The notes under the pieces were generated by a model. It had not been told where the DNA came from and did not search any database. It saw only the letters and a list, made by a program, of their open reading frames with translations. The position numbers and the translations under genes are program-made. A DNA stretch of 64,000 bases from Phaeosaccion multiseriatum (Eukaryota; Ochrophyta, other classes), in the NCBI GenBank assembly GCA_965112735.1, contig OZ218954.1, forward strand, positions 3,472,001-3,536,000. Direction: 5' to 3'. Shown piece by piece: positions 31,965 through 44,184 of this stretch. How positions within the stretch are numbered: position 1 is the first letter of the stretch; the number at the start of each line of letters is the position of its first letter.

Positions 31965-34900
31965 CGGGGAGATTCAAGAGAGATCAGTGCCACGCCATGG
32001 AGAGGAAAGGAGCTCATAACGGCTTTGGGTCCGTCATCTATCTAGCATCTCGATCCCTTCGACTTTCACCTTTCAAGCAACTCACCTTCATGTCGATCTT
32101 GTCCTCCCCGCCGTCCTCCTCCTCCACATTGTAAAGCTTAAACAACTTGCGGTACTGCCCTGTCGGCTCAATGTTCATCACCTCCACCCACGCGTCAAAG
32201 TTCACCAGTCCATTCTCATCCACCTTCGCCGATCCCACTAACTTTCTGTAACGGTCGACGCTGAGCTCGAGTTCGGCCACCCCAATCTCGTTCTCCAAGA
32301 CAAACTCGTTTATGAGCCATTTTTTGGCGTTCCGGGCCTCCATTTCGGCCATTCGATCGCTCGCACCCGCGCCCTCTCCAAGTCTGTGGGGTAGGGGGAG
32401 GAGGCACACGTGCACACACACGTACGTACGAGAAGACGTGCACACACGCAGATGTAGCGATAAGGAGAGGGTGACAATGGGGCGGAGAGGGGGGGGGGAG
32501 GGAGAGAGAGAGGGAGAGAAAGGAAGGGGTGGGAGAGAGAGAGAGAGAGAGGGGGAGGGAGAGAGAGAGGGAGAGAAAGGAAGGGGTGGGAGAGACGTGG
32601 GGAGGGAGGGAGCGAGGGAACGATAGGAGGGAGGGGGAGGAGAGGGAGTGAGTGAGTGAGGGAACGATAGGAGGGAGGGGGAGGAGAGAGAGTGAGTGAG
32701 GGGACGATAGGAGGGAGGGGGAGGAGAGAGAGTGAGTGAGTGAGGGAACGATAGGAGGGAGGGGGAGGAGAGGGAGGGAGTGAGGGAACGATAGGAGGGA
32801 GGGGGAGGAGAGGGAGTGAGTGAGGGAACGATAGGAGGGAGGGGGAGGAGAGGGAGTGAGTGAGGGAACGATAGGAGGGAGGGGGAGGAGAGGGAGTGAG
32901 TGAGGGAACGATAGGAGGGAGGGGGAGGAGAGGGAGTGAGTGAGGGAACGATAGGAGGGAGGGGGAGGAGAGGGAGTGAGTGAGTGAGGGAAGAGAGCAG
33001 AGAGCTCCCCGGTAGGACAAAAAAAGAGGATGTCAGCGCAGACTGCGAGCTGGAAGCTGTCTTTCCTCGGTAAGTTCGAAGATATTGAGGTTAAGACGAG
33101 GATGGGGAAGACGTATGGTAAGATTACATAAGAGGAGATAAGATGAAACAGTCGTATATATATATATTATATATATATATATATATAGAGTACTTACCCT
33201 CCGGTGACGCCCCCCGCTATCCTTTCTGCAGTGTTAAAGTCCTGCCTGCTCGGGTCGGGATCGGTCACTAAGGCGTAGAACTCCTCGTAGCTCACCTGGA
33301 GGCGTATGGGCAGGCATACAGAGGCATACAGGCATTCAAGCATACGGACATACCGACACAGAGGGGCATACAGACATACAGATATACGGGGGCATACAGG
33401 GACATACAGGCATACAGGCATATAGAGGCATACAGAGGCATATAGGCACATACAGGCATACAGAGGCATACAGGCATACAGAGGCATACAGGCATACAGG
33501 CATACAGGCATACAGGCATGCAGATGTACAGATATACACGGGCATACAGGCATACAGGGCATACAGGTGGATATGGGCAGGGAAAAGAGATACTAATTCG
33601 AGGCGCATACAGGAGCATATCGGTGGGAATGGTGACGGTACTGACCGCCCTCCTGACACCCGGTACAACTACAGATGGACTGCTCTCCTGACACCATTTA
33701 CACTTTACTCTACAACCTACACAGTGACAGCCGGTACTGACACTAACCACCTACCCTCCTGAGTCCTGACACTTGAGTACAAATCCTGACACCTATGACT
33801 GACTGACTCACCTGTCCATCCCCGTCGGAGTCAACCATGTAAATCATCATGTCGACTTCCTCGTCCGTGATGAGCTCACCCATACAGATCAGAATGTGCC
33901 GCAGCTCCGCCGCGCCTGGGTGGGGGGAGGGAGATGGCAGTGGATGGTAGTAGATAGAGAGGAAGGGAGGGGGGGGGGGGGGCAGTCAAGGCGATGACAG
34001 TGGGTGGTAGTGGATGGAGAGGGAGGGGAGCAAAGAGGGTGATGGTTTGCTTGCGGCGAGCGGTCCACATACACACACACACACACACCACCTACCAATG
34101 AAGCTGTTGTTGTCGAGGTCAAGGAAGCGAAAGGCCGCTTCAATCTCGGCGTCGCTAAACTCATCCGTTTTGGGCACTGCGGCCTTCTCGGACGCGTCAA
34201 AGTCCTCGGTTTGCCCCCCTCCCCCCGCCTCACTGGCGAGGGCTAGAACTCCACCCTCTCCGTCCTCCTTCTCATCCCCCTTGACAGCCTAGAGGAGGGA
34301 AAGGGGGTGAGAGAGTAGGTAGGAGCAGAAGGGAAGAGAGGGAGAGAAGGGAGGGGGGTTGGGGGGGGTAAGGAGGGAGGGTGAGGGTGAGAGAAGAGGT
34401 GGAGAGTACGGGTGCAATGCCTGAGAGCAGCCAACAACCTGCACTGCATCCCGCAGCACCATACACCAGAAAGTTCAACTTGCCATGTCATCTTCACCAC
34501 CTTCAACCGCAGCACCATACACCAGAAAGTTCAACTTGCCATGTCATCTTCACCATCTTCAACACTTTAGTCCGACCCACAAACCTCACAAACTCAAAAA
34601 ACTCCCAACTCCAACTGGAAACTCACCACGACATCATTGTCCATGTCAAGCACAGACCCCACTCTTTGCGCTTCGTCGAACGTGTCCACCCCGGGGCGGT
34701 GCTGAGGATAAGCCACCCCGGGGGGCGCGGAGAAATCCAGCGCCAGAAACACTTCCCCTGCAGGCTTGGGTGCACCAAAGGGGCTGGGGAGGGAAAGGGG
34801 CACCCATTGCTCTACCTTGCCTTTGCGAAACACGTTCAGGAGCGAGAAGAGAGCCTGACCAATGAGCGGGTCCTCGCTAATCAAGTCGTGATGAAACACT

Positions 34901-35857
34901 TCAATGCTCAGCTGGTAGTGATCCACCACGTCCATTTTGAGCGCCTCGTTCCAGACCGGCTCCGTGCCTCCATCCTTGTCGGTGTGCGTCTTACGGGTCA
35001 ACGCCATGGCGTTTCCATCGACCTTGAGTTGTACATAGGGATCCTGTCGACCCGAAGACACGGCCTCTCTCAGCCGCCGTGCCGACTTGACGGTTACAGT
35101 CAACTGCCCCGCGGGCAAGAACAACACCTTCAGCAACACCTCTCCCCTCTTGTCCTCAGCACTGGTGGCTCCGGGTGGCAAGAGGGTGAGAAGCGTCTCT
35201 TTGGCCGTGTCGGGAGCCACCTGCATGAAAGGTAAGAGGCTGAAGGTGGTCGCTCCGACGACGGCGTCCGTGCCCAGGTCCTCACTCATCACCGTGAGCG
35301 TTACGCTATGTTGCCAGTTGGTACGGTCCACCCACATGAGCACGTCCTCCTCCTGGAAGTAAGGGTCCATCCCGCCGCCCTTTACGGTGCTGCTCTTCTT
35401 TTGATACTTCTCCCCCATATTGAACATTACGTACGGGTTCATGTTGCTGCCCTCTTCCCCGGCCAGAGCACGTCCCTCAAAGAGCTTGAACACAGCCATC
35501 CCCACCTTCGTCTCCTCGAAGTGTAGCTCCAGCTGCAGCTTGGCGGACGACGACGGAATGGCATCACCTCCCCTCCCTTCCTTCCTGTTTTTCTCTTGCC
35601 GCTCCTTGTCTTCCGCTGACTTATGATCGTCGGCCATCTCTAACGGCAGCCACTCTGCAGTCGGGCTCTGTGACTCGAGGAAACGAAGCACAGAGAGCTT
35701 GACGGAGGCAATGAGGTCGTCGCTCCAAGCGTTGTCGTCCCAAACTTGCACCTATGCGTTATAGGGTATAGAGAGTGCACGAGAGAGTTCGTTATAGGGT
35801 ATAGCCATTGCCAATGGTGCCCTGTGGCTGTATCACCAACAGCTGTGTGGGGTTTGC

Positions 35858-35890
<33 letters not shown>

Positions 35891-37922
35891 ACCTGCAGAC
35901 AAATGTCCCCCTTGGCATCCAAAAAGTCGCTGACGTCAAGAATATCGAACACCACTTCCTCATTCTTGAACTGCGGCGCTGCGGAGCTCTTCTTGGCCAC
36001 CTGGGTCTGTCCCGAGGGGGCCTTCTTCTGCGACCCCAGTGTGAGTTTTAGGTAGGCGTCCATGGTGGCCGGCTTGCTGTTGAGCGTCTTTTTCCGAATG
36101 TCCATCCCCTGTATACATCGCACCGTCAACCGCCCCGGCCGTACGTAATCCGGCACGTCGCCAATTGGAATACCGCCTCCTCCTCCCCCATCAACACTCC
36201 CTCCTCCTCCGGTTATAAGGGCCCTGTCGTCTGCATTGAGCTCTGCCTGGGGCATCTCTGCGAGGGCCTCAAGAAGGGCGTCTTGCTCCTTTGCCTCTGC
36301 ATTGGCCCCTTTCTGTAACTGTTCCCCTTCTTCTTCTTGCCCTTCCTCTGGGGGAGGGCCTTCGGGTGGAGGCGGCACGTCATCTTCGTCTGCAGTGGAG
36401 AGAGTGACAGAGAGAGGGACAGAGAGTGGGACAGAGAGTGGGGGACAGAGAGGGACCGAGGGACAGAGGGGCAGGGGGACATCGAGAGGGATGAGAGAGA
36501 ACGAGGGACAGAGATGGAGGTGCAGAGAGAGGGAGAGAGGCAGACAGAGAGAGAGAGGCGGACACAGAGAGAGAGGGAGAGAGAGGGAGAAAGGCAGACG
36601 GAGAGAGAGAGAGAGAGAGAGGGAGGAGGGGGAGCGAGAGGGTGAGGCAGAGTGCAGCGGGAGAAGGGGGAGCGAGAGGGTGAGGCAGAGTTCAGCGGTC
36701 GCCGCCGTCCCTCCGCTCATCGTTGGTTGCCGCTTCTGCTCGCGGTGCGGGGGTGTGCGAGCAGCGTGTGTAGGGAGGATGACAATTGATGCCAACACAC
36801 AGTGGGGAGGATGGCAATTGATGCCAACAAACAGTCCCACAATGAATGCCTCTGTCCCTAAGGTCTCTTGCCTACCTTGAGTGTCTGTCTTCACCCCACT
36901 CACACACTCAGTCACCTCTTCCCTCACTCACTCACTCACTCACTCACTCACCTACTGACTAGCTCACTCCCTCACTCACTTACCTACTGACTAACTCACC
37001 CACTCACTCACTCACCCACTCACTCACTCACTCACTCACTCACTCACTCACTCACCTACTGACTAGCTCACTCCCTCACTCACTTACCTACTGACTAACT
37101 CACTCACTCACTCACTTACTCACTCACCCACTCACTCACCTACCTACTGACTAACTTACTCACTCACTCACCCACTTCACCTCTTCCCTCACTTACTCGC
37201 TCACTCACGCTCTCACAAAGACTAACTGACTCACTGACTCACTCACTCACTCACCCCTACAGTCACAACCTCACTTACTCACTCACTCACTCCCTCACTC
37301 CATCCCTCACACACTTCCCTCTCTCATTCACTCACTCCCTCCCTCCCTCCCTCATTCCCTCGCTCACTCACTCCCTTCCTCACACACTCACTCCCTCACT
37401 CCCTCCCTCACACACTGACTCACTCACTCACCGTCGTCCGTGTCAATCGCCTCTGTTTGTGCCTCAGGCCCAGGAGGAGGGGCCTTCTCCGACGGCGGGC
37501 CAGGGCGCCCCGAGGGGGGAGGGCTCTGGGGGGGTGACCTTCCTTTCGGTGCCCCGGGTGGGGGAGCCCTTCCTGTGGGAGCCCCCGGGGGCGGCGCCCT
37601 TCCTCGGGGGGCGCCTCTCGGTGTGGTTCCCGGGGTGCTCCCTCCTGGGGAAGTCGGTGCTGCTACTTGCCCTCCTTCTCCTCCTCCTGCCCCCCCTTCT
37701 GCTGTGCTACTATTCGCATTCGCGCTGACTCCGTTTCCCCCTTCTACCCCACCCTTTTCTCCTCGTCCTCCTCCTCCTCCTCCTCCTCCTCCTCCTCCTG
37801 CGGCGTTTGCTTGTGGTGGTGGCGACCCGGGCGGTGCTTTCGGTGGTGGTGATCCCGGGGGTGCTTTTGGTGGCGGAGACCCCGGGGGGGACCTGGGGGG
37901 AGGACTCCCTGGTGGGCCTGCG

Positions 37923-37953
<31 letters not shown>

Positions 37954-40410
37954 CGGAGAGAGTGAGTATGTGTGTGTATGAGAGAGAGAACAGAGGAGAG
38001 AGAGAAAGAGAGAGGGAGAGAGAGAGTGTGGAGAGGGGGGTGGGGTGTGGGAGAGAAAGAACAGAAAAAGGTGTGTGTGTGTGTGTTCGTGTGTAAGTGT
38101 ACTCCGGCGTGACACGATGAAACGGTGTCCTCCGAAGCAGACAAACTGATCCCTCCCACCACACGAAGCAATAAGAGCGTTCGATTCCCACCCTCACCTG
38201 GACCTGCTTTAGGAGGAGGTGACCCGGGGGGTGCTCCTGGAGGTGCCCCTTTTGGGGATGCTGATCCCGGGGGGGCTCCTGGTGGGGGTCCTTTAGGGGG
38301 AGGTGACCCAGGGGGTCCTCCCCGGGGGGGAGGCGATCCCGGGGGGGCTCCTGGTGCACCGTTCTTCCCCGGCGGGCCTTTGGGGGAGCCTGGAGGGGGG
38401 CTCTTTGGGGGCGCTTTCCCGAGGGGTACGCCTGAGATCACCGGAGTGAAATTTCAGGACAAGGAGGGGAGGGGAGGACGAGGAGAGAGAGGAGGAGAGG
38501 GCGGGGGCGGTTAGACGTGTGCGTGAGAGAGTGCGAAGAACAAGTCATTGATTCGATACCCAAACAACGAACTGAAACGGAAACTGTCCGTAGAATTACA
38601 TGACCTACCCTTTGGTGACACAGGCGGTGCAGCGGGTTTGGGACTCGGCCCTGGGGGGGTGCTTGGAGCGGTGGCCTTGGAGGGAGGGGCGCCCCCCGGG
38701 GGAGAGGGCCCTCCTCCTGGCTTGCCTCCTCCCCCCGGGGTCTTTTTCTCCGCGGTGGCGATGGGAGGAGGGGGGGAGGGCTTCGGCGGAGGGGCCTTTG
38801 GGCTGGATGGGGAGGCTGTGGGGGGGAGGGAGGGAGGGAAGGAAGGAGGGAGGGAGGGAGGGAGGGAGGGAGGGAGGGAGGGAGGGAGGGAGGGAGGGAG
38901 GGAGGGAGGGACGGAGGGACGGAGGGAGGGAGGGAGGGAGGGAGGGAGGGAGGGAGGGAGGGAGGGAGGGAGGGAGGGAGGGAGGGAGGGAGGGAGGGAG
39001 GGAGGGAGGGAGGGAGGGAGGGAGGGAGGGAGGGAGGGAGGGAGGGAGGGAGGGAGGGAGGGAGGGAGGGAGGGAGGGAGGGAGGGAAGGAGGGAGGGAG
39101 GGACGGAGGAAGGGAGGGAGGGAGGGAGGGAGGGAGGGAGAGAAAGGGAAGTGATGAGACAGGAGGGTCAAGCAAGCCTCTGACTCCGTGTCGAAAGGGA
39201 CACAGATAGTGGCAGGAAGGGACTTTGTGCTGCCGGGGGAAGAACGAGCCAGTGCCAGAGCTCTTGAAGCTGCTGGGCATTTGGATTTTGTCATCCGCCA
39301 CTTGTGTGTCTCCCCTCTCCCTCTTCCACTCTTCCACCCTCTCTCCATGTACTCTCCTTCTGCTTCTCTCCGTCTCTACCGCGGCACTACACTCCGTCTT
39401 CCCCCCCCTCTCTCGTTCTTTCTTCAGCACCCTTTTTCCCGCCCTCCCTCTCCCCCTCTCCTTCTGCCCCTCCCTCTCGCACTTCTTTTCATTGTCTCCT
39501 TTCTCCATCTCTCTCTCCCCCTCGCCTTCCCTTCCCCTCTCCCCTCTCGCTCTCCCCCTCGCTCTCGCTCTCCCTCCTCCTCTCTCTCTTTTGAGAGAGG
39601 CAGAGCAATACACTTACATGGGGGTGGGCTGGCTGGCTTGTTCGGTGGGGGGCCTCGGGGAGGAGCCGCTTTCTGTAACCGTCAATACACGGGGTTAGGA
39701 AGCACAAAGACAAACCAAGAGAGTTAAGAGAGAGAGAGAGAGAAGAGGGAGGAGGAGGAGGAGGAGGAGGAGGAGGAGGAGGAGGAGGAGGAGGAGGAGG
39801 AGGAGGAGGAGGAGGAGGAGGAGGAGGAGGAGGAGGAGGAGGAGGAGGAGGAGGAGGAGGAGGAGGAGGAGGAGGAGGAGGAGGAGGAGGAGGAGGAGGA
39901 GGAGGAGGAGGAGGAGGAGGAGGAGGAGGAGGAGGAGGAGGAGGAGGAGGAGGAGGAGGAGGAGGAGGAGGAGGAGGAGGAGGAGGAGGAGGAGGAGGAG
40001 GAGGAGGAGGAGGAGGAGGAGGAGGAGGAGGAGGAGGAGGAGGAGGAGGAGGAGGAGGAGGAGGAGGAGGAGGAGGAGGAGGAGGAGGAGGAGGAGGAGG
40101 AGGAGGAGGAGGAGGAGGAGGAGGAGGAGGAGGAGGAGGAGGAGGAGGAGGAGAAGGAGGAGGAGGAGGAGGAGGAGGAGTGTGTCTCCGATTTGAGGAT
40201 CAGCGGGGGATTAATGTGCAGATACTCCACCCGTGCTGCTGGCTTTGCTTCCGTCCCACCGATCTTTCAGCTCACCTTTGGTGGTGGCCCCTTTGCCGGG
40301 GGTGGGCCTGGCGGTCTCTTCCCCGGTTGCGCATTTGCTCTATTGGGGCTGCCTGGGGGGCTGGCCGGCGTCTGCTTGGGCGGGGGGCCCTTCGGACTGC
40401 TGGGGATCAT
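31325..40410 (-). CDS. Pro/Gly-rich multi-C2-domain and EF-hand protein, 12 exons
   Basis: Predicted 1242 aa. Exons: 40276-40410, 39618-39672, 38609-38815, 38198-38431, 37432-37917, 35893-36389, 34627-35751, 34096-34288, 33812-33915, 33198-33295, 32086-32383, 31325-31621; all phases match. Residues 1 to about 370 are Pro/Gly/Ser repeats ([10 protein letters not shown] type), then an acidic linker. C2-like domains lie at about 458-577, 609-745 and 753-870; the third has [10 protein letters not shown] and acidic loop residues expected for calcium binding. EF-hands follow: [28 protein letters not shown], a degenerate central pair, [14 protein letters not shown] and [15 protein letters not shown]2 domains bind phospholipids, often with calcium, so a calcium-regulated membrane or secretion role is inferred. 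It could be mistaken for separate genes, but splice phases tie the C2 and EF-hand parts together. The exact family is not recognised. Confidence 0.88.
31700..31965. repeat. (GT)n tract in the last intron of the C2/EF-hand gene
   Basis: GT dinucleotides with occasional GC and AT interruptions, inside intron 31622-32085. Confidence 0.9.
32600..33000. repeat. 40-bp minisatellite in a C2/EF-hand intron
   Basis: About ten copies of TGAGGGAACGATAGGAGGGA followed by GGGGGAGGAGAGGGAGTGAG, within intron 32384-33197. A short AT-rich palindrome (33165-33188) lies just after the donor of the same intron. Confidence 0.9.
33300..33570. repeat. GGCATACA minisatellite upstream of a C2/EF-hand acceptor
   Basis: Tandem GGCATACAGA/GGCATATGGG-like units on plus, read as TGTATGCC / CCCATACGCC in the sense direction before the acceptor at 33296. 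It belongs to the CATATG motif family described in the findings. Confidence 0.85.
36925..37431. repeat. CTCA tetranucleotide-rich tract in a C2/EF-hand intron
   Basis: CTCACTCA repeats with CTACTGACTAACT interruptions occupy the donor half of intron 36390-37431. Confidence 0.85.
38820..39142. repeat. (GGGA)n array, about 320 bp, C2/EF-hand intron 2
   Basis: Nearly perfect GGGA on plus, a CCCT pyrimidine tract in the sense direction, abutting the acceptor of exon 3 (38815). Confidence 0.95.
39745..40180. repeat. (GGA)n array, about 430 bp, C2/EF-hand intron 1
   Basis: A nearly perfect run of roughly 140 GGA triplets. On the minus strand it would encode polyserine in one frame; its position between two phase-matched exons marks it as intronic. 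Confidence 0.95.
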
Positions 40411-41204
40411 GCTTGAGCCCCTCTCCTCTCTCGCTCTCTGTACGTATCGACCGGGCCGATCCCACCGGCAGTCAGTCCGTCAGCCAGCGGACCATTGCAG
40501 ACTCCCCTTCTCCGTCCCTCCCTAGGTCGTTTCCTCCGCCTCCTGTGTCTGATGCGGCCGCTTTGGAGACCCACGCCAGGCACTGACTGCCTGCCTTGTT
40601 GTCTCTCTCCCTCTCTTTCTGGGAGAGGGAGAAGGGCGAGAGCACGAAGAGGATCCCTCCTCCTGCCTTTACTATGTGCGCTGCTCCAGCTCACTACATC
40701 GGCCTTCAGCCTCACAGTTGTACGCTGGACGGGGGGGGGGATAGAGAGGGGTTTAAAGCAAAAGTGGGGATGGGGGAGGGGAGGACTGAAGTTAGAGAGC
40801 TTGCTGGGACAGAGCATCAGCACCATTGACTAGACAACCGCCAGAAACAATAGCAGCCACTGTCAAGAAAAGAAGAATCGCAGCACTAACCGCTCTCGTC
40901 GTTTCGATCCTTTCTTCCCTTTTTTTTTGGCAACCAAATTCCATCTTTCCAGTTACACATTTGGATGGCAGTGGACGGGCGCACGAAAAATCGATCGAGT
41001 CGAATTTAACACACTTTTTAGAACGGGGGGGGCGGGGGGATCGAAGAGCCGAACCATAGAGAGGACGCTGCTTCTCAATAGCGCTGGACCACGGATCAAC
41101 ATCAACACACGTGCTTCGTTTCGGGGTGCGGCAAGGCGAGGGTAGAAGGAGCTGCCTGCGTCGATCACTGAGTGCTCGGGGTGCCTCCGCCACAGCCGCG
41201 CTCC
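40411..41204. promoter_or_regulatory. Divergent promoter region between the C2/EF-hand and zinc-repeat genes
   Basis: 794 bp between the two start codons. It should contain both promoters. A CT-rich tract (40425-40620) and a T-run (40920-40928) are visible; no specific element is called. Confidence 0.5.
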
Positions 41205-44184
41205 ATGGAGGGGTGCGAGGCTCAGGCGGGTGGCAGGGGGTGGTGCGCTGGGCACGATAGTGTGATCAGTACGGCTTCTCCAACACCCGCCGCCGTGGCC
41301 GCTGCTGCTGCTGCCCGTGCGCCCTCTTTTGCTGCCACTTCGGCACCCAACGCCCCAGCGGCAACTTGCAGTCCGCCTACTGCTGCTCCTGCTGCTGCTG
41401 CTCCTGCTGCTGCTGCTCCAGCTGCTGCTGGTGGTGGGAGGGGGGTCGTGTCTACTGCTGCAGCCCCCTCGCCACCAGTTGGCCTACCCTACGCTGCAGC
41501 GGCGGCGGCGGCAGCAGCGGCCACCAATGGCGGACCCCCCACGGGGGGCACAAGCCAGCCACTCCACGACGGCGCGACGCATGGTGGAGAATCAGCAGGA
41601 GGGCAAGGAGCGCTAGCAGTAGGGCCAGAAGAAGCGGCAGCAGCAGCCGCAGCAGCCGCAGCAGCAGCCGAAGCAGCAGCAGCTGCAGCGCCACCCAAAA
41701 AGTGTAAGAGGAAAGGGTGCAAAGAAGACGCAGTCAAAATGGGCCTCTGTCAGAGCCACCACGCTGTGGTGAGGCGCTGCACCAAGGAAGGATGCACCAA
41801 GTACGCCCGGCCGGGAGGGCTCTGCATCGGCCACGGAGCAGTACTGAAGCGGTGCTCCATACCGGAGTGCGAGAAGCCCGTGCGGCGTGCCGGACTCTGT
41901 GTGGAGCACGGCAAGGTGTGTGTGTGTGGGTGTGTGTGCGTGTGTGCGTGCGTGTGCGCGTGTGCGCGTGTGTGTATTTGAGTGTGTGGAAAGCAAAGAA
42001 TGACGCTCTTTTTATGGTGTTGTTTCCGTCAGTAGGCTCGATTCTGCACCTATCCACTGAATGGTGCCCTTCACGCACCCGCCTATGTTATGTTATGTTA
42101 TGTTATGTTATGTAGCCCCCATTTGTCACGAAGCTCTCTGTGATCGCACCGCTTGTTCTAGTGTTTTTACTCTCCATCGTACCCCATGCTCTTCTCCCCC
42201 ATACGCCTCGAAGCACTCCCCTCCCTCACTGACTTACTTGTGCCCAACTTCCCCCAACAACCCATGCAACAGGTGATCATACCGAGGCGCAAGTGCACCA
42301 TCGAGGGGTGTGACAAGTTCGCCAAGCAAGCAGGCACGTGCATCGCACACGGCGCCGCAGTCACGTGGAAGTCCTGCTCCGTGGAGGGCTGCGAGAAGCA
42401 GCGCAAGCAGGCGGGCAAGTGTAAAGGCCACGGGGCGAAGGTGGCGGTGCGGCGCTGCGACGAGGCGGGGTGTGAGAAGTATGCGCAGAGAGCGGGACTG
42501 TGCATCGGGCATGGGGCTAAGGTATGTATGGATGGATGGATGGAGGGGTGGATGTACTGTGTGTGTGTTTGTGTGCGGGTAAGGTGGGGAGGGGATGGGG
42601 TAGGTGGGCTAGTGAGGGAGGGGAGGGGTGGGGATGGAGAGGATAGGGTCAGGTATGGTAGAGAAGGGCAAGCTCCAGTAGGGTAGGGTGTGGTAGGTGG
42701 GCATGCGGCTGTGCACCGTGCATAGCAAAGTAGCCCTTATGCATGGTTACGTAAGGGTATGGTAAGGGGTTCGTCTTCGCCTTCACTGGCTCACTGTCCG
42801 TCTCCTCCTCCTCCTCCTCCTCCTCCTCCTCCTTCTGCTCTTGCCTCCTCCTGCTGTTCCTCCTCCTCCTCCCCCTCCTCCTCCTCCTGCTGCTGCTGCT
42901 TCTGCTGCTGCTCCTCCTCCTGCCCCTCCTCCTCAGGTGGGGGCGTCCCGGTGCAAGGCGGAGGGGTGCCAGAAGCACGCACAGCGGAAGGGAGTCTGTG
43001 TTACGCACGGGGCGGTGGTGCGCAAATGCAGCGTTCAAGGCTGCCAGACCAGGGTGCCGGGCGGTCAGGGCGGTATTTGCGAAGCTCATGCGGCAGGAGG
43101 CCCTACCGCTGGGGTGGGTGGGGGAGCGGGGAGTGGGGCGGGAGGGGGTGTGGCCAACATGGCCCCTCCTCCACTACCTCCTCTACCACCACCGCCAAAT
43201 GTTGGCCCTCCTCCTTCTGTGGCTGGCTCTGCTGCTGCTGCTGCTACTGCTGCTGCTGCTGCTGCTGTATCACCAACTGGCTCTGTTGGTGGTGCTGTTG
43301 TACCTGCTGTGGCGGCGGCGGCGGCGGCGGCGGCTGCTATGAACTTTGCGGACGCGACGGGAATGCACCATCATGCCCAGCAGCAGCACCACCACCACCA
43401 CGCACTGGTGTCTGGACAGGGGTTGGTGTCAGGACAGGGAGTGACTGGACAGGGGGCGGTATCAGGACAGGGAGTGACTGGACAGGGGGCGGTATCAGGA
43501 CAGGGGATGTCAGGACAGGGGCAGCCAGAGCACGGGCACACGCACGGGGGTGGGGGCGAAGCAGCGGCAGCGACAGCAGCTGCTGCTGATACGGCAGCGG
43601 CAATTGCAGCAGCGACAGTGGCCGCAGCGGCAGCAGCAGCACAAGCAGCAGCACAAGCAGCAGTTGGTGATACAGCAGTGGCGCACCACACACCGCCACC
43701 GCCGCCGACGATCATTGCTACGGCACAGCAATTGCCCCTTGGGGCGATTTCAGCGGGAGGAGAAGGAGGAGGAGGAGGAGGAGGAGGAGGAGAAGACGAG
43801 GGGGAAGGCACACATGAAGCCGCGAGGAAGGGGAGAAAGAGGATGCGCCTTTCGCCGTCATTAGGCGAGGCAGGGACAGAGGGGGACGGAGGGGAGGTGG
43901 AGATGGAAGTGGGTTTCGGAGAGACAGATGGATCCCAATCAGCCTCACTGTTAGCTCCAGCTCCAGGGGGGGGGGTTGCCGTACAGGTCGGAGGGGCGGC
44001 TCCCAACGGTGTAGAGGGAGCCCCGAGCGACGCTGCTACTGCGACTGTTGCATCACTAACTGCTGGTGCTACTGCTGCGGCTGTGTCGCAATCTGTTACT
44101 GCTGTATCACCAAGTGCTGCTACTGCGGCGGCCAGTGCTGCGGGTCTGCCACGCCAATTGGCATACAGGGAGGCAAGGGTCTAG
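41205..44184 (+). CDS. Protein with eight C-x4-C/C-x2-H zinc-like repeats and low-complexity tails
   Basis: Predicted 735 aa; exons 41205-41915, 42273-42521, 42937-44184, all phase 0. ATG 41205 is the first in frame. After an Ala-rich N terminus (about 1-165), eight repeats of about 24-28 residues follow, with pattern C-x4-C, about ten residues, G-x-C-x2-H-G. Examples: CTKEGCTKYARPGGLC and CDEAGCEKYAQRAGLC. Both introns fall at the same place, right after an H-G-K or H-G-A-K, so exons carry whole repeats. The C-terminal 380 residues are Ala, His and Gly-Gln-Gly rich (SGQGVTGQGAVSGQG), with a basic KGRKRMR patch. Such repeats occur in WRKY19-like proteins of stramenopiles (established association, no exact function); Cys/His spacing suggests zinc binding and possibly DNA or protein contact. 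Inference only. The last exon contains copies of an intron-associated motif, so a hidden intron is possible. Confidence 0.8.

Noticed and set aside
31325-34288. Separate EF-hand gene
   Set aside because: The exon at 34096-34288 joins in phase to the C2 exon ending at 34627 and has no start codon of its own context, so a single gene is preferred.
39724-40230. Polyserine open frame on minus
   Set aside because: Lies between two phase-matched exons of the C2/EF-hand gene and is a GGA microsatellite.
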